Shown: positions 36,603 through 45,352 of the stretch, one piece after another
Numbering within the stretch: the stretch's first letter is position 1
How the letters are laid out: each line of letters starts with the position of its first letter
NCBI GenBank assembly: GCA_022794035.1
Contig: JAAWDX010000014.1
Location: 62,001 to 126,000 of the forward strand
Direction: 5' to 3'
From: Lachnospiraceae bacterium
Lineage (GTDB): Bacteria; Bacillota; Clostridia; Lachnospirales; Bianqueaceae
DNA: 64,000 nt
The notes under the pieces: model-generated
Seen by the model: only the letters and a program-made list of their open reading frames with translations
Told to the model about the DNA's origin: nothing
Databases searched by the model: none
Program-made: the position numbers and the translations under genes

Positions 36603-37790
36603 TTAATATACGATTTTGTCAAGAATACCGCTCAGACAGGCGATGGCGATCCCATAGTTGCACATGGGAACCTGCTGCGCAGCGGCCTGTTCTAGGCGGT
36701 TTAATACATAGCGGCGGTTGAACATACAGGCGCCGCAGTGAATGATGAGGTCATAGGAAGAAAGATCGGCAGGGAAATCGGTGCCGCGGACAAAGTCGAT
36801 GGCAAGGGCTTCGCCAATGCGCTGGCGCAGGAGCTTGGGGATTTTGACCCGGCCGATGTCCTCGGTGAGAGGCGCATGCGTACAGGCTTCTGCAATGAGT
36901 ACGCGTGAATTTGGCGTGAGCTGCTCAATCGCGGCAGCGCCGGCAACAAATTGCTGGATATCGCCCTTATAACGGGCGAAGAGGACGGAAAAAGAGGTAA
37001 GCAGGCTTGCGGCAGGCTTATGGGCGTATACAAAAGCGAAGGCCTGCGAATCGGTGATGATGAGCTTGGGAGGCTCTGCTAATGAGGCAAGCGCCTGCTC
37101 CATGGTGGCGGTGGTGCAGCTGATGATGATGCAGTCATGATCCAGCAGATCGCGCGTGGTCTGCACCTGCGGCAGGATGAGGCGGCCCTTGGGCGCCTGC
37201 AGATCCTGCGGCATCACAAGCAGGACCGTATCGCCGGGCTGCACCAGATGAGCCGTGATGGATTCAGCCTGATAATCCTCTGGCAGCAGGCGCAGCAGCC
37301 GTTCCTTTAAGGCGGCAAGGCCGTCGCCCGTGGAGGCGCTGACCAATACAGGTTTCTCGTGGCAAAGCGTCTCAATCTGCGCGCTGAGCGAAGCACAGTC
37401 GGAGCGGACATCTGACTTATTGATGACAGGGATCACCGGGATTTTTTTGGCCTTCAGCTGCTCCAGCCAGCTCAGCTCCTGGGCTGACGCCTCAGAAAAA
37501 AGAAGCAGTGCAATATCGGTACGCTGCAGTGCCTCCTGCGTTTTTTGTACGCGCATAGCGCCAAGCGCGCCCTCATCATCAAATCCGGCCGTATCGATCC
37601 AGACCACAGGGCCAACGCCGTGCAGTTCCATAGATTTATAGACGGGGTCGGTCGTCGTGCCCGCTATGTCAGACACAACGGCAAAGGCTTGACCGGTAAG
37701 TGCATTTAAAAGAGAAGATTTTCCGCTGTTTCGAGGGCCGAAAATGCCGATATGCAGGCGGTTGGCCCGCGGTGTATTTTGTAAGCTCAT
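36603..37790 (-). CDS. hydF: [FeFe]-hydrogenase H-cluster maturation GTPase
   Basis: Scaffold and carrier that receives the diiron subcluster from HydE/HydG and delivers it to HydA. The 395 residues have a TrmE-like GTPase domain with G1 GPRNSGKSS (18-26), the G2/G3 stretch AGTTTDP...DTAGFDDEG and NKSD, followed by dimerisation and cluster-binding domains. The Fe-S ligands follow the HydF pattern: CTHAP, then 47 residues after the Cys, HCGAC. hydE, hydG and hydA are not in this window. It is the first gene of a two-gene unit with ltaE. Confidence 0.95.
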   Translation of the reverse strand: MSLQNTPRANRLHIGIFGPRNSGKSSLLNALTGQAFAVVSDIAGTTTDPVYKSMELHGVGPVVWIDTAGFDDEGALGAMRVQKTQEALQRTDIALLLFSEASAQELSWLEQLKAKKIPVIPVINKSDVRSDCASLSAQIETLCHEKPVLVSASTGDGLAALKERLLRLLPEDYQAESITAHLVQPGDTVLLVMPQDLQAPKGRLILPQVQTTRDLLDHDCIIISCTTATMEQALASLAEPPKLIITDSQAFAFVYAHKPAASLLTSFSVLFARYKGDIQQFVAGAAAIEQLTPNSRVLIAEACTHAPLTEDIGRVKIPKLLRQRIGEALAIDFVRGTDFPADLSSYDLIIHCGACMFNRRYVLNRLEQAAAQQVPMCNYGIAIACLSGILDKIVY

Positions 37791-38047
37791 AGTATTCCTC
37801 CATTCCGAAGCGCTTTAGCGCATGACAAAAGTCATAAAACCTTTATCATTGTAACGCAATTTCGGCGCAGAGTCTAGCAATAAATTTGTTGAAAGTTGCC
37901 GCTATGGGCTGTACTTTCAGGCTGTTTATGTGATACAATGGACAGAAGACGGAAAAGTGAGGAGGAATCCTAAGTGCTCAGGGGATTGGGCAGAAAAGGG
38001 TGATGTCTTGAAATACGGCACCCAATTTTCTGACGGGAAAAAGAAAT

Positions 38048-39025
38048 ATGAAAATTGCAATCATCAGTTTTTGGCATGTACACGCCCGCAGCTATGTACA
38101 GGAAGCGCTTACGATACCAGGCGTGGAGATCGCGGCCGTGTGGGATGAGGATCCGCAAAGGGGACGGAAATGGGCGCAGGAGCTGGCGTGTCCATACGAA
38201 AAGGATTATGCTGCTATTTTAGAAAATGAAGAAATCGAAGGGGTCCTGCTGTGTGCGCCTACGGCCATGCATGCAGAGCTGTTGCTGCAGGCAGCGCAGG
38301 CCGGCAAGCATATCTTTACTGAAAAGGTGCTCACCCTCACGCTGGCGCAGGCACAGGCAGTGCAGCGCGCTGTGAGGGAAAATCAAGTTCGTTTTGCCAT
38401 TTCCTTTCCGCATAAAACGCGGCGGGATCTGCTATTTGTAAAAAAACTAGTTGAGGACGGAGCGCTTGGCCGGCTTACCTATGCCAGAGTGCATAACTGT
38501 CATAATGGCAGCAGCGCCGACTGGCTCCCGGCCTCCTTTTATGATCCGGCGCAGAGCGGCGGCGGCGCCATGATCGATCTGGGCGCGCATGGGCTTTATC
38601 TGCTGCCCTGGTTTTTAGGCGAGGCGCAGACGGTGCAGTCCACTTTTACACAGGCAGAAAGCCGCGGCGTGGAGGACAATGCGGTCAGCGTATTCACGTT
38701 TGCGCAGGGCGCGATCGGCGTGGCCGAAACGGGATTTGTCCAGCGCTATGACCCCATGACAGTGGAGGTGGTGGGGACAGAAGGCGCTGTATTCGTCCGT
38801 GCGGGCGAAGCTGTCCGGCTCTGCAATGCTGCCACTGACGGCAAATGGTGCAGCATAGAGGAGGATCAGCTGCCGAAGGGGCTTCCCAGCGCATTGCAGC
38901 AATGGGTCAATGCAGTTGAGCTGCATATGGGGACTCTTTGCGATATTGAGGAGGCAGTCTCGCTCACACGGCTGATGGAGGCAGCGTATCGCTCCGCGCA
39001 GCTGGGGCAGGCTGTGAAGCTATAA
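38048..39025 (+). CDS. Gfo/Idh/MocA-family oxidoreductase
   Basis: NAD(P)-dependent sugar or sugar-derivative dehydrogenase (325 residues), substrate unknown. The Rossmann part (about 2-120) begins KIAIISFWHVHARSY, where the usual GxGxxG is replaced by a His-containing loop, and has the typical EKVLTLTLAQAQA helix (EKP region). The C-terminal GFO domain contains GGGAMIDLGAHGLYLLPW (about 179-196) with the catalytic His. It starts 40-50 bp after a small GTG frame with a strong ribosome site (37974). It heads a run with a MATE transporter 14 bp downstream. Confidence 0.87.
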   Translation: MKIAIISFWHVHARSYVQEALTIPGVEIAAVWDEDPQRGRKWAQELACPYEKDYAAILENEEIEGVLLCAPTAMHAELLLQAAQAGKHIFTEKVLTLTLAQAQAVQRAVRENQVRFAISFPHKTRRDLLFVKKLVEDGALGRLTYARVHNCHNGSSADWLPASFYDPAQSGGGAMIDLGAHGLYLLPWFLGEAQTVQSTFTQAESRGVEDNAVSVFTFAQGAIGVAETGFVQRYDPMTVEVVGTEGAVFVRAGEAVRLCNAATDGKWCSIEEDQLPKGLPSALQQWVNAVELHMGTLCDIEEAVSLTRLMEAAYRSAQLGQAVKL

Positions 39026-39039
39026 GAAAGGATGTATAT

Positions 39040-40437
39040 ATGAGAAAGTTAATCGGTGATAAAGCATTTTATAAGATGGTACTGCTGGTAGCCATCCCTA
39101 TTATGGTGCAAAATGGAATTACCAATTTTGTCAGTCTGCTGGATAATATCATGGTAGGGCGCGTGGGCACGGCACAGATGTCAGGTGTGGCCATTGCCAA
39201 TCAGCTGCTGTTTGTTTTTAATCTGGCAATTTTTGGCGCCATTTCAGGAGCCGGCATCTTTGCGGCGCAGTTTTTTGGCTCGGGCGATCATGAAGGCGTT
39301 CGTTTTACAATGCGCTATAAGCTGATTATCTGCGTTATTTTGCTGGCTATATGCTATGTGCTGATCTGGTTTAAGGGAGAGGAGCTGATTGCGCTCTTTT
39401 TAAATGATGCGGATGCTGGCGATGACATTGCGCTTACGCTGCGAGAGGGGAAAAAATATATGCATACCATGCTGGTTGGCCTGGTTCCCTTTATCTTCTC
39501 CCAGTGCTATGCTTCAACGCTAAGAGAGACAGGGGAGACCGTACTGCCGATGAAGGCTGGCATCACAGCGGTGTTTGTGAATTTGGCACTGAATTATGTG
39601 CTGATTTTTGGCCATTTCGGCATGCCGGCCATGGGCGTGCAGGGAGCGGCTGTGGCTACCGTCATTTCCCGGTTTGTGGAGACGGCAATGATCATGCTGG
39701 TTGTGCACAGAAATCAGGATCAATATCGGTTTGCCGAGGGGCTGTACCGCTCGCTTCGTATTCCTAAAACACTGGTAAAGGCGATCACCATCAAAGGAAC
39801 GCCGCTGATGCTCAATGAGCTGCTTTGGTCAATGGGAATGTCGGTCATCATGCAGAGCTACTCGCTGCGCGGGCTGAGCGCCATTGCTTCGCTTAATATC
39901 AATAGTACCGTATTTAATCTATTCAGCACGGTATATTTTGCAATGGGTTCGGCTATCTCTATTATTATAGGGCAGCAGCTGGGAGCCGGCGAGACGGAAA
40001 AGGCCAGAGATACGGATGCCAAGCTTATTTTCTTTGCGGTGGCGCTGAGTGCAGCGGTGGGAGTGATTGCCATTGCGGCTGCGCCTCTGATTCCCCAGAT
40101 CTATAACACCACAGAAGAAGTGAGAGATCTGGCCACACAGCTGATTCAGGTATCGGCGCTTTGTATGCCGCTGGGCTGCTTTGTGCAGACGAGCTATTTC
40201 ACGCTCCGCTCAGGCGGAAAAACAGTTGTCACCTTCTTGTTTGACTGTGTCTATGTGTGGGTGATTACCATTCCGACCGCCTTCATTTTGGCAAGATTCA
40301 CAGCGCTGCCCATTGTGCCGCTTTATCTGGTGGTGCAGCTCATGGACATCATCAAGGCCGTAGTTGGGTTTATACTGGTGAAAAAGGGCGTCTGGGTGCA
40401 CAATATTGTAGCAGCGGCGAAGGAGGAGGCTGTATAA
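39040..40437 (+). CDS. MATE-family efflux transporter
   Basis: Membrane cation/drug antiporter of 465 residues with about 12 helices in two homologous six-helix halves. Family landmarks are PIMVQNGITNFVSLLDNIMVG (about 15-35) and the second-half MLNELLWSMG and NSTVFNLFSTVYF. Substrates of such clostridial MATEs are unknown. Its TAA stop shares an A with the ATG of the YggS gene, so the two are translationally coupled. Confidence 0.92.
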   Translation: MRKLIGDKAFYKMVLLVAIPIMVQNGITNFVSLLDNIMVGRVGTAQMSGVAIANQLLFVFNLAIFGAISGAGIFAAQFFGSGDHEGVRFTMRYKLIICVILLAICYVLIWFKGEELIALFLNDADAGDDIALTLREGKKYMHTMLVGLVPFIFSQCYASTLRETGETVLPMKAGITAVFVNLALNYVLIFGHFGMPAMGVQGAAVATVISRFVETAMIMLVVHRNQDQYRFAEGLYRSLRIPKTLVKAITIKGTPLMLNELLWSMGMSVIMQSYSLRGLSAIASLNINSTVFNLFSTVYFAMGSAISIIIGQQLGAGETEKARDTDAKLIFFAVALSAAVGVIAIAAAPLIPQIYNTTEEVRDLATQLIQVSALCMPLGCFVQTSYFTLRSGGKTVVTFLFDCVYVWVITIPTAFILARFTALPIVPLYLVVQLMDIIKAVVGFILVKKGVWVHNIVAAAKEEAV

Positions 40438-41132
40438 TGCTTTGGCAAAGATATCAGGAAATTGAGCAGAGCGTGCAGCGCGCTGCGCAAAAAACAGGCA
40501 GAGCCAATGAGAAGATCAAGCTGATTGCGGTCAGCAAAACGAAACCGCTTTCTATGGTCCGGGAGCTGGCAGAGCATGGTGTGCCTATTTTTGGAGAGAA
40601 TAAGGTGCAGGAGCTGTGTGAAAAGGCAGCTGCCTGCCCTGATCTGGAGTGGCATTTTATCGGGCATTTGCAGCGCAATAAGGTGAGGCAGCTCTTAAAG
40701 CAGAGACCAGCGCTGATTCATTCCTTAGATTCACAGCGGCTGGCTGCCGAGATTGAAAAAGAAGCGGAGAAGCAGGGGGTGGAGGTTCCGGTTCTGGTTG
40801 AAATCAATATCGGAAAGGAAGCCTCTAAGAGCGGTTTTTTCCCGGAAGAGGCGGCTGCGCAGATTAAGCAGATAGCGCAGCTGTGTCCGCATGTTAAAAT
40901 CCAGGGGCTGATGTGCGTAGCGCCGGCGGTGGACAAGCCAGAGGAGGCGCGTCCTTATTTTCAGAGGATGGCTCAGCTGCGCCAAGAAATCATGGAGCGG
41001 CAGATTCCCGGGGTCAAGATGGACGAGCTTTCAATGGGCATGACAGGTGATTTTGAAGTGGCGATTGAAGAAGGGGCGACAATGGTTCGCGTGGGCACGG
41101 CAATTTTCGGAGAACGGGAGTATGACGTATAG
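40437..41132 (+). CDS. YggS/PROSC-family PLP homeostasis protein
   Basis: Non-enzymatic PLP-binding protein (231 residues) that buffers free pyridoxal phosphate. It is a single alanine-racemase-like barrel with the PLP lysine in LIAVSKTKP (near 36), followed by FGENKVQEL, WHFIGHLQRNK, and the phosphate-binding SMGMTGDFEVAI. The ATG at 40437 overlaps the MATE stop (TAATG); GGAGGAGG lies 8-15 bases upstream. A longer frame from 40257 has no support. Confidence 0.93.
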   Translation: MLWQRYQEIEQSVQRAAQKTGRANEKIKLIAVSKTKPLSMVRELAEHGVPIFGENKVQELCEKAAACPDLEWHFIGHLQRNKVRQLLKQRPALIHSLDSQRLAAEIEKEAEKQGVEVPVLVEINIGKEASKSGFFPEEAAAQIKQIAQLCPHVKIQGLMCVAPAVDKPEEARPYFQRMAQLRQEIMERQIPGVKMDELSMGMTGDFEVAIEEGATMVRVGTAIFGEREYDV

Positions 41133-41151
41133 GCGCGGCAGGGAGGATGAA

Positions 41152-41472
41152 ATGGCTGAGAAAGAAAATAATGCGGTGCAGAAAGCGATGCAGCAGGAGG
41201 AGCTCCTGTATGACCTGGCAGATCTCTTTAAGGTGCTGGGGGATTCTACACGCATTCGCATTTTATGTGTATTATATAATGGAGAAATGTGTGTGAATGA
41301 TATTGCGGAGGTGCTGGGGATGACGACCAGTGCCATTTCACATCAGCTTAGAACATTAAAGCAGAGCCGTTTGGTTAAGTTCAGACGAGAAGGGAAAACG
41401 ATTTTTTATGATCTGGATGATGATCATGTTTTCTCCATTTTGCGGCAGGGAATGGAGCATATTCAGGAATAA
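41152..41472 (+). CDS. ArsR/SmtB-family metal-sensing repressor
   Basis: Winged-helix dimeric repressor of 106 residues. The HTH recognition helix is TTSAISHQLRTLKQSRLV (about 60-77), the wing is FRREGKTIFYDL, and the last helix has DDDHVFSIL and MEH. These are the positions of the alpha-5 zinc site of CzrA-type sensors (Asp, His...His), though the final His is not obvious. GGGAGG precedes the ATG at 41152. It is 19 bp after the YggS gene. A matching 12-2-12-type operator stands in front of the metal P-type ATPase at 45351, about 4 kb away; that link is inferred. Confidence 0.88.
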   Translation: MAEKENNAVQKAMQQEELLYDLADLFKVLGDSTRIRILCVLYNGEMCVNDIAEVLGMTTSAISHQLRTLKQSRLVKFRREGKTIFYDLDDDHVFSILRQGMEHIQE

Positions 41473-41540
41473 CTGGCAATATGCATAAAAACAAGGGGGG
41501 ATACCCCTGTAATTTTGCCCCAAAACAGCCAAATAAAGGC

Positions 41541-41569
41541 TTGCGCCAGTTGTGGAAAAATGCTATAAT
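41541..41569 (+). promoter_or_regulatory. Promoter of the murT-like operon
   Basis: TTGCGC (41541-41546), 17 bp, TATAAT (41564-41569). Confidence 0.8.
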
Positions 41570-41616
41570 ACGTTCGCATGTTAAAAATGTAGATTATTTG
41601 AGAAAAGGATTGTTGG

Positions 41617-42987
41617 ATGAAAAAAAATCTGCGGTTTCGCATCGCTATGCTGGCAGGAAAAGCGGCGATGGCGGCTCAAAAGCTGCTCGGCATGAATGCC
41701 ACGTATTTTCCCGGGAAGCTGGCAATTCGGCTTTGCCCGGATTTTCTCGGGCGTATTGATAAGCCGGAGACAGTGCTGGGAGTCACGGGGACCAATGGAA
41801 AGACGACCTGCTGCAATTTGCTGTTAAATATTTTAACGGATCAGGGATATGATGTGATCAGCAATAAGCTGGGGTCTAATATCAATGCAGGCATTGCCAG
41901 TACGTTGATCGGCGGCAGCAGCATGAGCGGAAGGGCCAAGCATAAGATGGCGCTTTTAGAAATTGATGAGCGCAGCTCTCAGAAAGTCTATCCATATATC
42001 AAACCGGACTATGTGCTCTGCACCAATCTTTTTCGTGATACGGTGACCAGGGAAGCACATCCGGAGTTTGTCTTTCATTTAATTTCAGATTCTCTGCCAG
42101 AGAAAAGCAAACTGATTTTAAATGGGGATGATCTGCTCAGCAGCCGTTTGGCGCCGAATAATCCAAGAATATATTATTCGATTGGGCGTATGCCGTCAGA
42201 CAGCCCCGTCTGTGAGAATATCGTGAACGATATGAGGATTTGTCCACAGTGCCACGAATTGCTGCAGTATGAATATGTACGCCATCATCATATTGGCCGC
42301 GCTGCGTGCCCTAATTGCGGCTTTAGCTCTCCAAAGGCTAAGTATGAAGCGAAGCTGGAAGCAGAGGCGCTGGTGCTGGAGGGGACAAGCTACCGTCTGA
42401 TGGGGGACAGTCTTTTTAATGCTTATAATTTATTAGGCGTGATTGCTCTTTTAAGAGAGCTTGGCATGGAACGCGAAAAGATAGAAGCTTCGCTGCAGAA
42501 GCTGAAGATTGTGGAGTCGCGGTATTCCAGTGAGAAGATCGGCGAAATAACCGTTGTGACGCATATGGCGAAGGGGAAAAATGCGGTTGCCTGTTCCTGT
42601 GTATTTGACTATGTCCGCAAGGAGCCGGGGACAAAAGAGGTTATTTTGGCGCTCGATGATTATTTTGACCGTAAAGGTTCTTCTGAAAATATATGTTGGT
42701 ATTATGATACGGATTTTGAGTTTTTGAATGACGCTTCGATTAAAAGGATTATTGTGGGCGGCGTGCGTGCGCAGGATATCAAGCTGCGGCTTTTGATTGC
42801 CGGCGTGCCGGAGGAGAAAATTGTCTGCAGTCATTCGGAGATGGATACGCCCGGGCTTTTGCAGCTGGATGCGGATGCAGTCTATATTTTGCACGAGCTG
42901 TATTTGACGGCTGCCGCGATGACGATTCGGGAGCAGGTCAAAGCAAGGCTGCACGAAAAAGAAGGGAGTCAGAGCCATGCAAATTGA
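41617..42987 (+). CDS. MurT-like Mur ligase (lipid II amidation family)
   Basis: Mur-ligase-fold protein of 456 residues. MurT works with GatD to convert lipid II D-glutamate to D-isoglutamine. The ATP loop GVTGTNGKTT is at about 54-63. A MurT-type zinc ribbon CPQC...CPNC is inserted at about 209-235, and the C-terminal DUF1727 domain runs from about 310. The 3' end overlaps the GatD-like gene by 11 bp. Because that partner has lost its glutaminase residues, classical glutamine-dependent amidation is doubtful; it could use free ammonia or another amine, or another acceptor. Confidence 0.85.
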   Translation: MKKNLRFRIAMLAGKAAMAAQKLLGMNATYFPGKLAIRLCPDFLGRIDKPETVLGVTGTNGKTTCCNLLLNILTDQGYDVISNKLGSNINAGIASTLIGGSSMSGRAKHKMALLEIDERSSQKVYPYIKPDYVLCTNLFRDTVTREAHPEFVFHLISDSLPEKSKLILNGDDLLSSRLAPNNPRIYYSIGRMPSDSPVCENIVNDMRICPQCHELLQYEYVRHHHIGRAACPNCGFSSPKAKYEAKLEAEALVLEGTSYRLMGDSLFNAYNLLGVIALLRELGMEREKIEASLQKLKIVESRYSSEKIGEITVVTHMAKGKNAVACSCVFDYVRKEPGTKEVILALDDYFDRKGSSENICWYYDTDFEFLNDASIKRIIVGGVRAQDIKLRLLIAGVPEEKIVCSHSEMDTPGLLQLDADAVYILHELYLTAAAMTIREQVKARLHEKEGSQSHAN

Positions 42988-43684
42988 AATTTTATACCCT
43001 TCTTTTGCCAATCTGTACGGAGAAGCAACGGCGGTGCGCTATTTAACGCAGTGCCTTCCAGAAGCGGAAATCATTCGTACAGAGCTGGGGCAAATACCGG
43101 CTTTTGTCAAGGAAAAAGTGGATATGGTGTATATGGGTGGCATGACGGAGGATCAGCAGGAGCTGGTGATTCGGGAGCTACAGCCCTATAAAGCTCGCAT
43201 AGAAGAGCTGATTGAGCAGAATACGGTATTTCTGATGGTGAGCAATGCGCTGGAAATCTTTGGCCGTTATATTCAAAAAGAGGATGGTACAGAGATAGAA
43301 GCACTGGGATTGTTTGAAACGTATGCGAAAAGAAATATGACCATGCGTTATAACTCGCTGGTGCTGGGCCAGATGGAAGGCTTTAAGCTGCTTGGCTATA
43401 AATCGCAGTTTTCTCATTCCTACGGCGATAATACAAATGAGTTTTTGTTTGAAACAGAGCGCGGAGCGGGAATCAATCCGGAATCCAAGCTGGAGGGACT
43501 GCGGCGCCGTAATTTTATGGCTACCTATCTGCTGGGGCCGCTGCTGGTGTTAAATCCAGCGTTCATGAGGTATCTATTGGGGCTTTTAGGCATAAAGGAG
43601 TGCCGCCTGCCTTATGAGGATACTATGCAAGAAGCGTTCAATAGGCGGCTGGCCGAATTTGAAGACCAGAACACCCGCTATTGA
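42977..43684 (+). CDS. GatD-like protein lacking glutaminase residues
   Basis: The 235-residue partner of the MurT-like ligase has the overall GatD pattern (YPSFANLYGEA start, IFGRYIQKEDG, LGLF, GINPESKLEGL). At the nucleophile elbow, where GatD has ICGGYQLLG, it reads VSNALEIFG, so Cys is Ser and Gln is Glu. Where GatD has YLHGPLL it reads YLLGPLL, so the catalytic His is Leu. It is therefore unlikely to hydrolyse glutamine. The gene overlaps murT by 11 bp and lies 22 bp before an EctB-like transaminase. It may be a structural subunit only. Confidence 0.8.
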   Translation: MQIEILYPSFANLYGEATAVRYLTQCLPEAEIIRTELGQIPAFVKEKVDMVYMGGMTEDQQELVIRELQPYKARIEELIEQNTVFLMVSNALEIFGRYIQKEDGTEIEALGLFETYAKRNMTMRYNSLVLGQMEGFKLLGYKSQFSHSYGDNTNEFLFETERGAGINPESKLEGLRRRNFMATYLLGPLLVLNPAFMRYLLGLLGIKECRLPYEDTMQEAFNRRLAEFEDQNTRY

Positions 43685-43706
43685 TATAAAAAGGAGGTTA
43701 TTTATT

Positions 43707-44954
43707 ATGAAACAAAAAGAAATCTTCGAGACTTATGAATCCGAAGTACGTTCTTATTGTCGTAATTTCCCTGCCGTTTTTGCTACGGCCAAGGGTTCCG
43801 TTATTACAGATTGCGACGGGAATAGCTATATCGACTTTTTCAATGGCGCGGGTGCTCTGAATTATGGTCATAATAACGACTATATTAAAGGCAAGGTAGT
43901 GGATTATCTGATGAGCGACGGGATCATGCATGCGCTTGACATGATGACCTCGGCAAAGGGTGAGCTGATTCAGTTCATGGAAGAAAAGATCTTGCAGCCG
44001 CGTGGCTTGGACTATAAGATTATGTTTCCTGGTCCGACTGGTACTAATGCGATTGAAATGGCGCTGAAGCTGGCGCGCAAATATACTGGACGCCGTACCA
44101 TTTGGGCGCTCATGGGAGCGTTTCATGGGATGACGCTGGGAGCTTTGGCGTTAACCAGCGATCAAAACAGCCGCAAGGGCGGCGGGATTCCGCTGGAGAA
44201 TACCGTGCATATGCCGGCTCCGTATATGTTTCCTGAGCTTGATACGGTTCAGTATATGGAGGCTGTTTTGCAGGATGATCATTCCGGAATCGAAAAACCG
44301 GCAGCGATCATTGTGGAGACCACACAGGCTGAGGGCGGCATTCAGGTACTTCCTACGGACTATTTACAAAAACTGCGTGCATTTTGTGATAAGCATGAAA
44401 TTTTGCTGATTGTGGATGATATTCAGGTGGGCTGTGCGCGGACTGGTACCTTCTTCTCCTTCCAGCGTGCCGGCATCGTTCCTGATATTGTCTGTCTTTC
44501 AAAATCCATCGGTGGTTATGGCTTCCCCTTTGCGCTGACGCTAATCAAACCGGAGATCGACTGCTTCAACCCCGGTGAACATAACGGAACTTTTCGCGGC
44601 AATCAGCTTGCTATGGTGGCTTCTAAAGCCGGCATGGAATTTATGCTGGAGGCAAAGGTAGAAGAAGGCGTTCAGGAGAGAGAAGAAATTATTCGTTCTT
44701 TCTTAGAGGAAAAGATTGCTGGGCCCGGCCGTGAGATCCGCGGTATCGGATGCATCTGGGGAATTGACGTAGGCACAGGAGAACGCTCTAAAGCCGTGAT
44801 CCGCGAATGCTTCAAAAACGGCCTTATTTTGGAAAGAGCAGGACGTGATGACAGCGTAGTTAAGGTAATGCCCTCGCTTGTTATTGAAAAGGAACTGCTG
44901 GTAAAGGGTCTTGAAATTCTGAAGCAGAGCATGGATACCGTATTAAATGATTAA
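43707..44954 (+). CDS. ectB: EctB-like diaminobutyrate--2-oxoglutarate aminotransferase
   Basis: Class III PLP transaminase of 415 residues, expected to interconvert L-aspartate semialdehyde and L-2,4-diaminobutyrate. It carries EctB hallmarks: FETYESEVRSYCRNFP, GALNYGHNN, FPGPTGTNAIEMALKLAR and DDIQVGCARTG, and the PLP lysine in CLSKSIGGYG (about 268). No ectA or ectC is present, so ectoine is not the product here. AAGGAGG lies 10 bp before the ATG. The 22-bp gap to the GatD-like gene and the terminator downstream make it the third gene of that operon. Confidence 0.85.
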   Translation: MKQKEIFETYESEVRSYCRNFPAVFATAKGSVITDCDGNSYIDFFNGAGALNYGHNNDYIKGKVVDYLMSDGIMHALDMMTSAKGELIQFMEEKILQPRGLDYKIMFPGPTGTNAIEMALKLARKYTGRRTIWALMGAFHGMTLGALALTSDQNSRKGGGIPLENTVHMPAPYMFPELDTVQYMEAVLQDDHSGIEKPAAIIVETTQAEGGIQVLPTDYLQKLRAFCDKHEILLIVDDIQVGCARTGTFFSFQRAGIVPDIVCLSKSIGGYGFPFALTLIKPEIDCFNPGEHNGTFRGNQLAMVASKAGMEFMLEAKVEEGVQEREEIIRSFLEEKIAGPGREIRGIGCIWGIDVGTGERSKAVIRECFKNGLILERAGRDDSVVKVMPSLVIEKELLVKGLEILKQSMDTVLND

Positions 44955-44963
44955 AGCAAGAGA

Positions 44964-45003
44964 GAACCTTTCTGAGGATAAATCAGAAGGGTTCCTTTTT
45001 TAT
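44964..45003 (+). terminator. Terminator of the murT-gatD-ectB-like operon
   Basis: GAACCTTTCTGA pairs with TCAGAAGGGTTC (one G-U), followed by CTTTTTTAT. Confidence 0.9.
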
Positions 45004-45054
45004 TTGCGAAAGCGAAAGACTCAACTCCGGGAGGTCCGTCCCTATATGCGCATA

Positions 45055-45275
45055 CCCCGTTATGAATTTTCTGATTTTAAGTTTTAACGTGCCTTTGCCT
45101 GATTTTGCACGTTATACCCTCGCTCTGTTTTTTATTTCAACTGAGCAAAAAATGAGTTTTCCCCGTTGAATTTGATAAATCTTCATGTGCTTAACGGAGA
45201 AAATCCCGCTAATGCCCCGTTATATTCTGTTTTAGAGTCCCCAGCTAACGTGCTTAACTCTTTCAATGCACGTTA
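45055..45275. repeat. Two (perhaps three) related repeat units upstream of the metal ATPase
   Basis: CCCCGTTAT at 45055 and 45215 is each followed about 30 bp later by an inverted repeat TAACGTGC-N14-GCACGTTA (45085-45114 and 45246-45275). A degenerate middle copy starts at 45161 with CCCCGTT and includes GTGCTTAACGG. The units are about 60 bp long and 160 bp apart. No gene was found in 45004-45412. Confidence 0.7.
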
Positions 45276-45323
45276 AAATGACATGATATGTAAATTGGTA
45301 ACGCCAAAAATCACAAATTCCCA

Positions 45324-45352
45324 TTGACAAATCAAAAAGAAAGGTTTAAACT
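45324..45352 (+). promoter_or_regulatory. Promoter of the metal P-type ATPase
   Basis: TTGACA (45324-45329), 17 bp, TAAACT (45347-45352). The -10 overlaps the palindromic operator. Confidence 0.75.
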
